The translations under genes and the position numbers were made by a program. A stretch of 50,435 nucleotides of DNA from NCBI GenBank assembly GCA_964554185.1, contig CAZKNJ010000013.1, forward strand, positions 1-50,435, in the 5' to 3' direction. Under the pieces are notes generated by a model that saw nothing but the letters and a program-made list of their open reading frames with translations, ran no database searches and had not been told where the DNA came from. Of the stretch, positions 31,594 to 41,700 are shown one piece after another. The DNA is from CAZKNJ01 sp964554185 (GTDB lineage: Bacteria > 4484-113). Numbering within the stretch: the stretch's first letter is position 1; each line of letters opens with the position of its first letter.

Positions 31594-31698
31594 ACTCGGA
31601 CCCCTTGAACCGTACTTGCTGGCCGGACCGGAAACCGGCGCTCGCCAATATTGTAACCGCAACCGCTCCATTTCGCCAAATGCCGCTTTTTTCTCTGC

Positions 31699-31704
31699 TA
31701 AACT
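31699..31704 (+). promoter_or_regulatory. -10 box of queA (leaderless)
   Basis: TAAACT, 7 bases before GTG 31712. No ribosome-binding site. Confidence 0.5.
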
Positions 31705-31711
31705 ACCCGCC

Positions 31712-32842
31712 GTGCCGGCTCCCCCCGAAGAATATCCGGTCGGCCTGCTGGACTACGAGCTGCCGCCGGAGCTCATCGCCCAGCAGCCGCTGCCCGCGCG
31801 CGATGCCTCGCGCCTGCTGGTGGCCAACCGCGCGGACAACTCAGTTTCCCACCGCGCCTTCCGCGAGCTGCCGGAGCTCCTGCCGCCCGGCGCGCTCGTG
31901 GTCATCAACGACTCGCGCGTGATGCACTCGCGCTATCCGTGCGTCCGCGCCGCCACCGGCGGCAAGGTGGAAGTGCTGCTCACCCGCATCTTTGACGATG
32001 GCACCGCCGAGTGCCTGACGCGGACGCGCGGCAAGCTCCAACCGGGCGAAGCCCTTGTCTACACCGGCGGCTTCAGCTTTGAAGTGCTGCAAACCGTCAC
32101 CGCCGAGGAGCCCGGGCGCGTGCGCATCCTCTTGCATGGCGAAAGGCCGGACGAACGCGCGCTGCGCGAGCTGCTAACCTCCGGCGAGCTGCCGCTGCCG
32201 CCCTACATCAAAGAGGAGCTGGCGGACGGCGAGCGCTACCAGACCAGCTACGCCGAGCCGCTGGGATCCTCCGCCGCGCCCACCGCCGGCCTGCACTTCA
32301 CCGATGCCACGTTCGCCGCCCTGGCGCGGCAGGACATCAGCGTGGCGCGCATCACACTCCATGTAGGCTCCGCCACCTTTCTGCCTATCCGCGGGGAGGA
32401 CGCCTCCGGACACCATCTCGCGCCGGAGAGCTACTTCATCTTTCCGCCGGTGCTGCAACAACTGCTCGCAGCCAAGCTCGCCGGCCGTCCCCTCGTCGCA
32501 GTGGGCACCACCGCCATCCGCACGCTGGAATGGGTTTTCCGCGACTGGCGCATGGCGCTGCGCAGCCTCAACGCCTTCACTCCCGACGACCTGTTGGCGC
32601 TGCCGCCCGAAGTCCTCTGCGACAACTTCGATTTCGCGGGCGAAACCGCGCTTTACCTCCTCCCCGGCTACCGCTTCAAGTTCGTGGACGCGCTGCTCAC
32701 CAACTTCCACCTGCCGCGCACCACGCTGCTGGCGCTGGTCTACGCCTTCGGCGGCCGCGACCTCGTCCGCCGCGCCTACGACGAAGCCGTGGCGCAGCGC
32801 TACCGCTTCTACTCCCTCGGCGACGCCATGCTGGTGCTGTAG
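31712..32842 (+). CDS. queA: tRNA preQ1(34) S-adenosylmethionine ribosyltransferase-isomerase
   Basis: A 376-residue QueA, which transfers and isomerises the ribosyl part of SAM onto preQ1 in tRNA to make epoxyqueuosine. Diagnostic segments are YELPPELIAQQPLPARDASRLL at the start (given in halves: YELPPELIAQ, QPLPARDASRLL), then VVINDSRVMHSR, SSAAPTAGLHFT, LHVGSATFLPIRGED and TNFHLPRTTLLALVYAFGG. GTG 31712 agrees with the family's N-terminus; a longer frame to 31616 would cross the -10 box. The tgt gene is not in the window. Confidence 0.95.
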   Translation: MPAPPEEYPVGLLDYELPPELIAQQPLPARDASRLLVANRADNSVSHRAFRELPELLPPGALVVINDSRVMHSRYPCVRAATGGKVEVLLTRIFDDGTAECLTRTRGKLQPGEALVYTGGFSFEVLQTVTAEEPGRVRILLHGERPDERALRELLTSGELPLPPYIKEELADGERYQTSYAEPLGSSAAPTAGLHFTDATFAALARQDISVARITLHVGSATFLPIRGEDASGHHLAPESYFIFPPVLQQLLAAKLAGRPLVAVGTTAIRTLEWVFRDWRMALRSLNAFTPDDLLALPPEVLCDNFDFAGETALYLLPGYRFKFVDALLTNFHLPRTTLLALVYAFGGRDLVRRAYDEAVAQRYRFYSLGDAMLVL

Positions 32843-32876
32843 GGCGGCATCTGCTACCATTAACCGGGGGTGCAAT

Positions 32877-33782
32877 ATGCACGTCGCAGATACACTCAGT
32901 AGTGAGGCCAAGGAGCCCAGGCGTTGCGGCTTCAAGCGGGCAGCGGAGGTTCTCTCAGTTATGGTGTTCGTGCTCGCCTTAGGTGCGGCTCTGGTCTCAG
33001 CCTCTTCCAGCGGTGACGAGCGCCGGGAATCCCAGGTCAAGTCCAATCTTCACGAGATACAGCTGGCGGTAGAGCGTTATGCGTTTGACCACAGCAAGCA
33101 GTATCCGCTGTACCTCATCGGTGGCAAGGGCGCTTACTCCATCTACGTGGAGGGATCCGCCATCGGCTTCATGCTGGTGCGGGACTGCGCGGACCAGGCG
33201 CTCCTCAGCGACCCGCTGCTGCGCGAGGGCTATCTGGCGGCCTACCCGCGCAATCCCTTTGTCAGCAAGGGGGCGGCGGTCCAGGAGTTCCAGATGGGGC
33301 GCAAGGACCCATTGTTCAACGGGAGCAATGTGGCCGTGGACCAGGGCACCCGCTTCGGGCCCGAATGCACGCTCATGGGCAACGTTCTGGGCGACCGGAG
33401 GTATCCGCAGGCCACGTTCACCTCGGATGGGACCAGCAAGGTTTACCCCACCGGCGCCGACCACGACTACTACTTCTACGATATCTGGGCCGCCGATAAG
33501 CCGCGCACCTACATGCCGGGCAACTTCTTCTACCGCAGCAGCCCGCTGGTGCCGGGCGAAGTGGTGCCGAAGGGCAAGCTGCGCACCGACGTCGCCCGCA
33601 GCTACATGCTCGGCGGCTACGGCGCGGTCAACACCAGGGGGCGCGACGTTGTCGGCCCCGATCCCTTCGGCGTCAACAACGCGTCGCCGTTCAGCCTTGA
33701 CGACGAGGGCCGCCTGGCTTACGAAAATCCCAACGGCCACCCGGACGGGGTAATCCTCGTGCTGGCTTTCGGGAAAGGCTAG
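32877..33782 (+). CDS. Pseudopilin-like membrane-anchored protein without prepilin cleavage motif
   Basis: A 301-residue protein with a basic N-terminus, one membrane helix (about 24-44) and then SQVKSNLHEIQLAVERYAFDH, split as SQVKSNLHEIQ and LAVERYAFDH. That is the alpha-helix pattern of type II secretion major pseudopilins (GspG). The remaining 230 residues are an extracytoplasmic domain rich in Tyr, Gly and Asp (HDYYFYDIWAADKPRTYMPG). The usual Gly-Phe-Thr-Leu-Ile-Glu cleavage motif is missing: the helix is entered by RRCGFKRAAEVLSVMV. It may have diverged from pseudopilins to become a permanently anchored protein. Start ATG 32877 with GGGGG upstream is reasonable. Confidence 0.7.
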   Translation: MHVADTLSSEAKEPRRCGFKRAAEVLSVMVFVLALGAALVSASSSGDERRESQVKSNLHEIQLAVERYAFDHSKQYPLYLIGGKGAYSIYVEGSAIGFMLVRDCADQALLSDPLLREGYLAAYPRNPFVSKGAAVQEFQMGRKDPLFNGSNVAVDQGTRFGPECTLMGNVLGDRRYPQATFTSDGTSKVYPTGADHDYYFYDIWAADKPRTYMPGNFFYRSSPLVPGEVVPKGKLRTDVARSYMLGGYGAVNTRGRDVVGPDPFGVNNASPFSLDDEGRLAYENPNGHPDGVILVLAFGKG

Positions 33783-33823
33783 GGCGCGTTTCAGTCGGCT
33801 GTTCTTTTTGCTGGCCGCCGGAT

Positions 33824-33850
33824 ACTGGCTTGCTGGCCTGCTGGTTGCTG
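33824..33850 (+). repeat. GGCTTGCTGGCCTGCTGGT repeat, copy 2
   Basis: Shares the 19-base string with 27001-27035. It sits between the pseudopilin-like gene and the promoter of the tRNA-Thr unit. Confidence 0.6.
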
Positions 33851-33876
33851 TTATTGCCCCCGTCCCCCCCGTATGC

Positions 33877-33922
33877 TACAATCCCCCCGCGATCCACGCG
33901 GCCGGGCTTCGGCTCCGGCGGG
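33877..33922 (+). promoter_or_regulatory. Candidate tRNA-Thr promoter and leader hairpin
   Basis: The -10-like TACAAT (33877-33882) is followed by a CCGCG/CGCGG hairpin (from about 33887) and a second GC-rich inverted repeat. The tRNA begins at 33948. Confidence 0.4.
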
Positions 33923-33947
33923 TGTGGGAAAGTTGCTTGTGGTGCTC

Positions 33948-34021
<74 letters not shown>

Positions 34022-34047
34022 TAGCGTTGCTGCTTAACTTTCCCCTC

Positions 34048-34076
34048 TTGCCAGCCGCGCGGAAAAGTGTAATAAT
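34048..34076 (+). promoter_or_regulatory. Candidate tuf promoter
   Basis: TTGCCA (34048-34053), 16 bases, TAATAAT (34070-34076), giving a leader of about 80 bases before tuf. This would be the main promoter of the ribosomal/RNA polymerase block. Confidence 0.5.
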
Positions 34077-34162
34077 TAGGGTTCGCGGTTTGTTGCCCCA
34101 GGTTGGGGACGGCTGCGATCTTGCAGTAATCATCGTTACCGAACGAAGGAGAACGGGACAAG

Positions 34163-35362
<1,200 letters not shown>

Positions 35363-35373
35363 GCGGGCTAACC

Positions 35374-35556
35374 ATGGCTAAAGGCACGGGTAAGGCGAAA
35401 AAGGAGAAGCGCGTGCAGGCGATCCTTGCGTGCAAGGAGTGCAAGTCGCGCAACTACTATACCTCGCGCAACCGCACCAACACGCCGCAGAAACTGGAGC
35501 TGATGAAATACTGCCGCCCCTGCCGGAAGCACACCGTCCATACCGAGACGAAATAG
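35374..35556 (+). CDS. rpmG: 50S ribosomal protein L33
   Basis: A 60-residue L33 with a slightly extended basic N-terminus (AKGTGKAKKEKR). Four cysteines in ACKECKSRN and YCRPCRKHT make it the zinc-binding form. It starts 11 bases after the tuf stop, in the usual position before secE. Confidence 0.95.
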   Translation: MAKGTGKAKKEKRVQAILACKECKSRNYYTSRNRTNTPQKLELMKYCRPCRKHTVHTETK

Positions 35557-35581
35557 CCGCGCCGGCAGGCGTGGCTGGCGA

Positions 35582-35654
35582 AGGCCCATAGCTCAATTGG
35601 AAGAGCATTGGTCTCCAAAACCAAAGGCTGCAGGTTCGAGTCCTGCTGGGCCTG
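35582..35654 (+). tRNA. tRNA-Trp (CCA anticodon)
   Basis: Acceptor stem AGGCCCA/TGGGCCT, anticodon stem TTGGT/ACCAA with loop CTCCAAA (anticodon CCA), T arm GCAGG-TTCGAGT-CCTGC and discriminator G. CCA is not encoded. Its place between rpmG and secE is conserved in many bacteria. Confidence 0.96.
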
Positions 35655-35676
35655 TATTTGCGTGTAAGAGGTCAAA

Positions 35677-35922
35677 ATGGCTGAACGAATCAAAGGGAAA
35701 GGCGACGCTCCGAAAGCTCGGAGGCACTCGCGCACGGATTTGAATCCCATCGCGCGCTACATTCAGGAGCTGCGGATGGAGTGGAACAAGATCACCTTTC
35801 CCGAACGCAAGGAGCTTTACCGCTCAACCGTGGTTGTGTTCATTTTCACCGTCGTGTTCACGATGGTGATTGCGGTCTTTGACCTCGTGGTGGCGAGGGT
35901 ATTCCTCTACGTTCTGGGCTAG
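35677..35922 (+). CDS. secE: Protein translocase subunit SecE
   Basis: An 81-residue single-span SecE. The amphipathic helix RYIQELRMEWNKITFPERKEL precedes one membrane helix (VVVFIFTVVFTMVIAVFDLVV, about 50-75); quoted motifs are IQELRMEWNKITFP and VVVFIFTVVFTMVIA. The N-terminus is basic and probably disordered. It stabilises SecY in the membrane channel. nusG follows after 18 bases. Confidence 0.95.
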   Translation: MAERIKGKGDAPKARRHSRTDLNPIARYIQELRMEWNKITFPERKELYRSTVVVFIFTVVFTMVIAVFDLVVARVFLYVLG

Positions 35923-35940
35923 GCGGCTCAAGGGGCTGGA

Positions 35941-36489
35941 ATGCGCTGGTATGTGCTTCACACAATGTCGGGTTACGAGGAGAAGGTCGCCCAGACGCTC
36001 AGGCACATGCAGGAGCACGGCCAGCTTGACGAGAACATCGCCGAGATTGTGGTGCCCTACGAGCTGCGCCTGGAATCGGTGAAGGGCAAGAAGCGAACCG
36101 TCCCGCGCAAGATGTACCCGGGCTACGTGCTGGTCAGTATGAATCTCACCAACCAGAACCGCCTGCTGCTCAAGCAGGTTCAGGGCGTCATCGGCTTCAT
36201 CGGAAGCGAGAACACGCCACAGCCGCTCTCCGAGACGGAGGTGCGCGATATCTTCGCCCGCATGGAGAGCGAAGAGCCCGTGCTGGAGACCTCCTACAAA
36301 GTCAACGACACGGTCAAGGTGCTGGCGGGGCCCTTCGCCGAGGCCATCGGCAAGGTCAAGGACATTGATGCCGAGAAGCGCAAGGTAAAGATAATGATCT
36401 CCCTCTTCGGCCGCGACACCCAGGTGGAGCTGGACTTCGACCAGGTGGAGACGTTTGAGCCGGAGGGCGTAGAGGCTCCGAAGTCCTGA
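35941..36489 (+). CDS. nusG: Transcription termination/antitermination factor NusG
   Basis: A 182-residue NusG with an N-terminal NGN domain (MRWYVLHTMSGYEEKVAQTL, PRKMYPGYVLVSM) and a C-terminal KOW domain (VKVLAGPFAEAIGKVKDID, KVKIMISLFGRDTQVELDF). It binds RNA polymerase across the clamp and links it to Rho or the ribosome. Its length is standard and there is no inserted domain. Confidence 0.96.
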   Translation: MRWYVLHTMSGYEEKVAQTLRHMQEHGQLDENIAEIVVPYELRLESVKGKKRTVPRKMYPGYVLVSMNLTNQNRLLLKQVQGVIGFIGSENTPQPLSETEVRDIFARMESEEPVLETSYKVNDTVKVLAGPFAEAIGKVKDIDAEKRKVKIMISLFGRDTQVELDFDQVETFEPEGVEAPKS

Positions 36490-36503
36490 CGCCGGAGTAA
36501 CTT

Positions 36504-37043
36504 ATGGCTCGCAAGGAAATCAGAAAAATCATCAAGGTTCATCTCAAGGGCGGCGCCGCCAGCCCCGCGCCCCCGTTGGGGCCGGCGCTGTCGGCTGCGG
36601 GCGTGCAGGTCATGGATTTCTGCCGCACATTCAACGATGCCACGCGCAGCCGCGCGGAAGAGACCCTGCCCACCGAGATAATCGTCTACAAGGACAAGAC
36701 CTGGACCTACAACATCAAGACCTCCCTCACCAGCGACCTGGTTAAGAAGGAGCTGGGGCTGGCCAAGGGCAGCGCCGAGCCCAACCGCATTCGTGTGGGC
36801 GATCTGTCCCAGGAGCAGCTTGAGCGGGTGGCGAAGGTCAAGATGCAGGACCTCAACACCAACGACCTGGTGATGGCCACACGCATCGTGGCAGGTACCT
36901 GCCGCCAGATGGGTGTTAACGTCGAGGGCTATGTGTGGGAGATCGCGGCGCCCAAGCTGCGTGATCTTGACGAAGAGGAAACCCCGGCCAAGCCTGAAGG
37001 CGAAGCTACCGACGAAGCTGAAGGCGAAGGGGGCGAGAAATAA
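36504..37043 (+). CDS. rplK: 50S ribosomal protein L11 with acidic C-terminal extension
   Basis: L11 of the ribosomal stalk base. The core is standard (LKGGAASPAPPLGPALSAAG, VKMQDLNTNDLVMATRIVAG and CRQMGV). At 179 residues it is longer than the usual 141-145. The excess is a C-terminal tail of about 30 residues, mostly Glu, Asp, Ala and Gly (DLDEEETPAKPEGEATDEAE). The tail is probably disordered and its role is unknown. rplA starts 2 bases after the stop. Confidence 0.96.
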   Translation: MARKEIRKIIKVHLKGGAASPAPPLGPALSAAGVQVMDFCRTFNDATRSRAEETLPTEIIVYKDKTWTYNIKTSLTSDLVKKELGLAKGSAEPNRIRVGDLSQEQLERVAKVKMQDLNTNDLVMATRIVAGTCRQMGVNVEGYVWEIAAPKLRDLDEEETPAKPEGEATDEAEGEGGEK

Positions 37044-37045
37044 CC

Positions 37046-37732
37046 ATGGGCCGCACCAAGACATACCTGGAGAAGCGCAATACGCTGGGCCTCGCGCCCA
37101 AGCAGCACATGCCCCTGCCGGATGCGGTTAAGAAGCTCAAGGCTGTTGCCCGCGAGTGGGAGAGCGTGGATGTGGCTGTGCGCCTGGGGGTGGACCCGCG
37201 CAAGGCCGACCAGAACGTGCGCGGAACCATCATCCTCCCGCACGGCACCGGCCGCTCGCCCCGCGTGGCGGTTTTCACCAAGGGCGAGAAGGAGACCGAA
37301 GCCAAGGACGCCGGCGCCGACCTGGTGGGGCTGGAAGACCTAATCGCGCAGGTGCAGAAAGGCGTCATTGACTTTGACATCGCCATCGCCACGCCCGACG
37401 TGATGAAAGAAGTGTCCAAGGTGGCGAAGATACTGGGCCCGCGCGGCCTGATGCCCAACCCCAAGAGCGGCACGACTACGCCGGACGTCGTGAACGCTAT
37501 CAAGGAGTTCAAGGCCGGTAAGGTGAACTTCCGGGTGGAGAAGGCCGGCATCATCCACGCGACGGTGGGCAAGGGCGCGTTCAACGAAGATCAGCTTCGC
37601 GAAAACATCGAGTACTTGCTGACGGAGATACTGCGGCTTAGGCCCGCATCGGCCAAGGGACAGTACATCAGGAGCATTGCGCTGTCCTCCACGCAGTCGC
37701 CGGGCGTGCGGGTGGATCCGCAAAGCCTATAG
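37046..37732 (+). CDS. rplA: 50S ribosomal protein L1
   Basis: A 228-residue L1, which binds 23S rRNA and moves deacylated tRNA at the E site. It is recognised by VDVAVRLGVDPRKADQNVRG, LPHGTGRSPRVAVF, ILGPRGLMPNPKSGTTTPDV and VRVEKAGIIHATVGK-type segments. Standard length; followed 12 bases later by rplJ. Confidence 0.97.
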   Translation: MGRTKTYLEKRNTLGLAPKQHMPLPDAVKKLKAVAREWESVDVAVRLGVDPRKADQNVRGTIILPHGTGRSPRVAVFTKGEKETEAKDAGADLVGLEDLIAQVQKGVIDFDIAIATPDVMKEVSKVAKILGPRGLMPNPKSGTTTPDVVNAIKEFKAGKVNFRVEKAGIIHATVGKGAFNEDQLRENIEYLLTEILRLRPASAKGQYIRSIALSSTQSPGVRVDPQSL

Positions 37733-37744
37733 GAGCTGCTTCAC

Positions 37745-38281
37745 ATGCTGCGCAAGGACAAAGACCTAAAACTGGAAAACTATAGCGCCGCCCTGGAAGG
37801 CATGGATTACGCCTTCATGCTGGATCCGACAGGTGTGAGCATCCGCGTGATGGACGAGCTGCGCGGCAAGCTGGCCGAGGCCGGCATCGGCGTGGTGATG
37901 CTCAAGAACACGCTGGCGCGCATCGTCTTTGAGCGGGCGGGCAAGGAGAAGCTCTGCGACGTGCTGCTCGGCCCCTCGCTGTTGGTGTACGGCGCGGAAG
38001 ACGTGGGTGCGGCGGCGAAGCTCGTCCGCGATTACCGCAAAGACTTCCGCGACAAGATTCTTGCGGTCAAAGCCGTCTGGTACGAGGACGTGCTTTACCC
38101 GGCGAAGGACTTTGACAAGTTCGCCAGCCTGCCGACGAAGGATGGGGCGAGGGCGCTGTTGCTGCGCGCGCTGCTGGGAGTGCCCCAGCGCCTGGTCTGG
38201 GCGCTTAACGACGCGCCGGGCCGCATGGTCCGCGTGCTTGACGCATACGCTAAGAAATCCGCTGAGGCGGACAACTCATAA
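37745..38281 (+). CDS. rplJ: 50S ribosomal protein L10
   Basis: A 178-residue L10, the stalk protein that carries L7/L12 dimers. The N-terminal rRNA-binding half is typical (LRGKLAEAGIGVVMLKNTLA), and the long C-terminal helix (about 150-175) would bind L12. Only 12 bases separate it from rplA, so the leader that hosts L10 autoregulation in E. coli is not present in that form. Confidence 0.95.
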   Translation: MLRKDKDLKLENYSAALEGMDYAFMLDPTGVSIRVMDELRGKLAEAGIGVVMLKNTLARIVFERAGKEKLCDVLLGPSLLVYGAEDVGAAAKLVRDYRKDFRDKILAVKAVWYEDVLYPAKDFDKFASLPTKDGARALLLRALLGVPQRLVWALNDAPGRMVRVLDAYAKKSAEADNS

Positions 38282-38304
38282 CAACGACCGCTTAGGAGGC
38301 TTCA

Positions 38305-38688
38305 ATGGCTGATTTGGAAAAATACATCGAGGAACTCGAAAAACTGACCGTGGTGGAGCTGACCGATCTCGTGAAAGCGCTCGAGGAGCGCTGGGGCGTA
38401 TCGGCCGCGGCGGCCGCGCCTGTGATGATGGCCGGCGCAGCAGCGGGTGGCGCCGAGGCTGACGCGGCTGAGGAGAAAACCACCTTTGACATCGTGCTCA
38501 AGGACGTGGGCGACTCCAAGCTTCAGGTCATCAAGATCATCCGCGAGCTGACCGGGCTGGGTATCAAGGAGGCCAAGGAACTGGCCGACAACGCCCCCAA
38601 GCCGCTCAAAACCGGTGTGCCCAAGGAGGAAGCGGAGAGCATTAAGAGCCGCCTGGTGGAAGTCGGGGCGTCGGTCGATTTGGCGTAA
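38305..38688 (+). CDS. rplL: 50S ribosomal protein L7/L12
   Basis: A 127-residue L7/L12 with N-terminal dimerisation helices, an Ala/Gly-rich hinge (about 33-52) and the C-terminal factor-binding domain (KTTFDIVLKDVGDSKLQVIK, LGIKEAKELADNAPKPLKTG). The ribosome-binding site TTAGGAGG precedes ATG 38305. Confidence 0.97.
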   Translation: MADLEKYIEELEKLTVVELTDLVKALEERWGVSAAAAAPVMMAGAAAGGAEADAAEEKTTFDIVLKDVGDSKLQVIKIIRELTGLGIKEAKELADNAPKPLKTGVPKEEAESIKSRLVEVGASVDLA

Positions 38689-38763
38689 GGAAAGCGGTTC
38701 ATCCGTCGGGGTTGCGTCATTGGTGTACGCGGCCCCCATCCAGCCCAACGGGAGGTTTTTGCC

Positions 38764-41700
38764 TTGGCTAAGCTACTAGAGGACCGGTTGGCCCTAAATG
38801 AGGTTATGACGCACCCGCTCCCGCCGCTCTTGGACATTCAGGTTAAGTCCTACGAGTGGTTCCTCTTTGAGGGGCTTGACCTCGTCATGCGCGAGGTTAT
38901 TCCCATCAAGAGCAATGACGAGAACTACGAGCTCCGTTACAACCGCTCGATAATCCATCTGCCCAAGAACACGGTCAGCGAGTGCCTGGAAAAGGACCTC
39001 ACCTATTCGTGCACGGTGAACGCCACCATGGCGTTCGTCAACAACCTGATCGGCGAGATTAAGGAGCAGGAGGTGTTCATCACCGAGCTGCCCTTTATGA
39101 CCCGCGACGGCACTTTCATCATCAACGGCGTTGAACGGGTCATCGTCAGCCAGCTAGTGCGCGCTCCCGGGGTGTACTTGACCCACGGCGAGCGCCGCAC
39201 GCCCAACGAAGGCGCCCATATGGTCAAGATCATCCCCTACCGGGGCGCCTGGCTGCGGTTTGAATACGACTTGAAATCCGAATCCTACCAGGTGCGTCTG
39301 GACAGCCCGCGCCGCGTCATCAAGGTCCCCATGGCGGACTACCTGATGGCGCTGGGTTTCGCGGTTGACCAGGAGCAGAACAAGCTCTACCTGCCGGAAG
39401 AGGAGCTGGAATACATTCGCGGGCGCTTCGGCTTCAGTTTTGACGAAAAAGTGTGGCCGGATCCCGTGTTCCCGCTGGAGGACCGCTTTAAGCCCACATT
39501 GCGCAAACGCTCCCAGCACGTGCGCACTAAAGAAGACGCCCAGAAGGAAATCTGGCGCAAGCTGCACCCGACCGACCCCCACAGCCGCGAGATGCTGGCG
39601 GATATGCTGCCTTCGCGGTTCTTTGACCCCCGCCGCTACGACCTCGCGCCGGTGGGGCGCTATGTGCTCAACCAGAAGCTCGGCGTCAACCTCCCGGAAG
39701 AAATAACGACCCTCACGCACGCCGACATCCTGGAGGCGTTCCGCCTGCTGTACCGGATGCAGGAGTACGGCGACCGCGAGATTGACGATGTTGACCACCT
39801 CAACCTGGAGAACCGCCGGGTGGAGCATATCGGCGAACTGCTGATGGCGCAGTTCCGCAAGGGCTTGCTGCGGCTGGAGCGCATCGTCCGCGAAAAAATG
39901 ATGCTGCCGGAAGCGGCTAAGGAGTCGCCGAAGACGCTGGTCAACACGCGCCCCATTATCGGGGTGGTGAAGGAGTTCTTCGGCAGCTCCCAGATGTCCC
40001 AGTTCATGGAAAACACCAACCCGCTGGCCGCGCTGACCCACAAGCGGCGGCTCTCCGCGCTGGGCCCCAAGGGCCTCACGCGCGAGGCGGCGCGGTTTGA
40101 CTTCCGCGACGTGCACCATTCCCACTACGGGCGCATTTGCCCTATTGAGTCGCCCGAAGGCCCCAACATCGGCCTGATCAGCTCGCTGGCAACCTTCGCG
40201 CGGGTCAACCGCTATGGTTTCATTGAGACGCCCTACCTCGTGGCTAAGGAAGGACGGGTCACCGACGAAGTAGCGTATCTCACGGCGCAGGACGAAATCG
40301 GCCACGCTATCGTGTCCGCCATTGTGCCCCTCAACAAGGACGGCACTTTCGCCGCGAAGGTGTTCTACGCCCGCAAGGGAGGTTCATATGAGCAGGTTCC
40401 GGTGGACCAGATTGACTATATGGAGGTCTCTGCGCAGCAGTTCATCTCCGTAACCACCTCCCTCATTCCGTTCCTGGAGCACGACGACCCCATCCGCGCG
40501 CTGATGGGTAGCAACATGCAGCGTCAGGCCGTGCCGCTGCTCTTCCCCGAAGCGCCGGTGGTCGGTACGGGAGTCGAATCCAAGATCGCCGAGGATGCCG
40601 GCTCGCTGATGTTCTCGCTGTTCTGCGGCGAGGTGACTTACGTGGATAGCGAGCGCGTCAGCATCCGCAAGGCGGTCGTGTTTGACCGGCTGACGGGCGA
40701 GGTGTTTGACTTCCCGAGTCTGGAGCGCGCGGAAGGTGAACAGGAGCTGACGCGGGAGAAGTTCGACTACCTCTTCAGCCCGCCGGAGCCCCGCACCGAG
40801 CTTTACCGCCGGGTGCCGCCGGAGGACCGGGCCATCCGCCGCCTGCGCAAGGAATCCGAGGAGGAAATGAGGATTGACTTGCGCAAGTTTCAGCGCAGCA
40901 ACCAGGGCACGCTGATAAACAACCGCCCGCGGGTGCGCAAGGGATATCCCATCATCAAGGGAGACCTGCTGGCAGACACCAGCTCCACCCATGAGGGCGA
41001 GCTGGCGCTGGGCCAGAATGTCCTGGTGGCGTTTATGTCCTGGCGCGGCTACAACTACGAGGACGCGATTCTCGTAAGCGAGCGCCTGAACAAGAACGAC
41101 AACTTCACCAGCATCCATATTGAGAAGTACGAGTGCGAGGCGCGCAACACCAAGCTCGGCCCGGAGAAGATCACCCGCGAGATTACCGGAATGCACGAGG
41201 AGTACCTGGAGCGCAATCTTGACGACCGCGGCATCGTCCGCGTCGGCGCCGAGGTGAAGGCCGGCGACATCCTCGCAGGCAAGATAACCCCCCGCGGCGA
41301 AAGCGACCTTACAGGCGAAGAAAAGCTCATCCGCGCCGTCTTCGGCGACAAGGGCAAGGGCTACAAGAACACTCCGCTCAAGGTCCCTCACGGACAGGAA
41401 GGCGTGGTAATCGCCACCGGCTATTACTCGCGCGCCGACGACATAGGAGATTTGGCGGCCCGGCACAAGTTGATTTCGGAAGACCAGTTGAGGGCCGTGC
41501 GCGACCGGGCAAGGCGCACGGGCGAGAAGCTGGACAAAATCCTCGTTGATGCGGGGCTGCTCAGCCGCGAGCGGGTGAAGGAGTTGAGTGCTGAGCTGGT
41601 CATTGATATGCCCCACAACGTGGTGGAGATGGCGCGCGTGTTCGTGGCGAAGAAGCGCCGCCTGTCCATCGGCGACAAGATGGCCGGCCGCCACGGCAAC

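Noticed and set aside
27064..33782. A complete alkane pathway around the AAR-like protein
   Set aside because: No ferritin-like aldehyde-deformylating oxygenase or other alkane gene is found in the neighbourhood.
37733..37744. L10 leader autoregulatory RNA before rplJ
   Set aside because: Only 12 bases separate rplA and rplJ, too short for the known structure.
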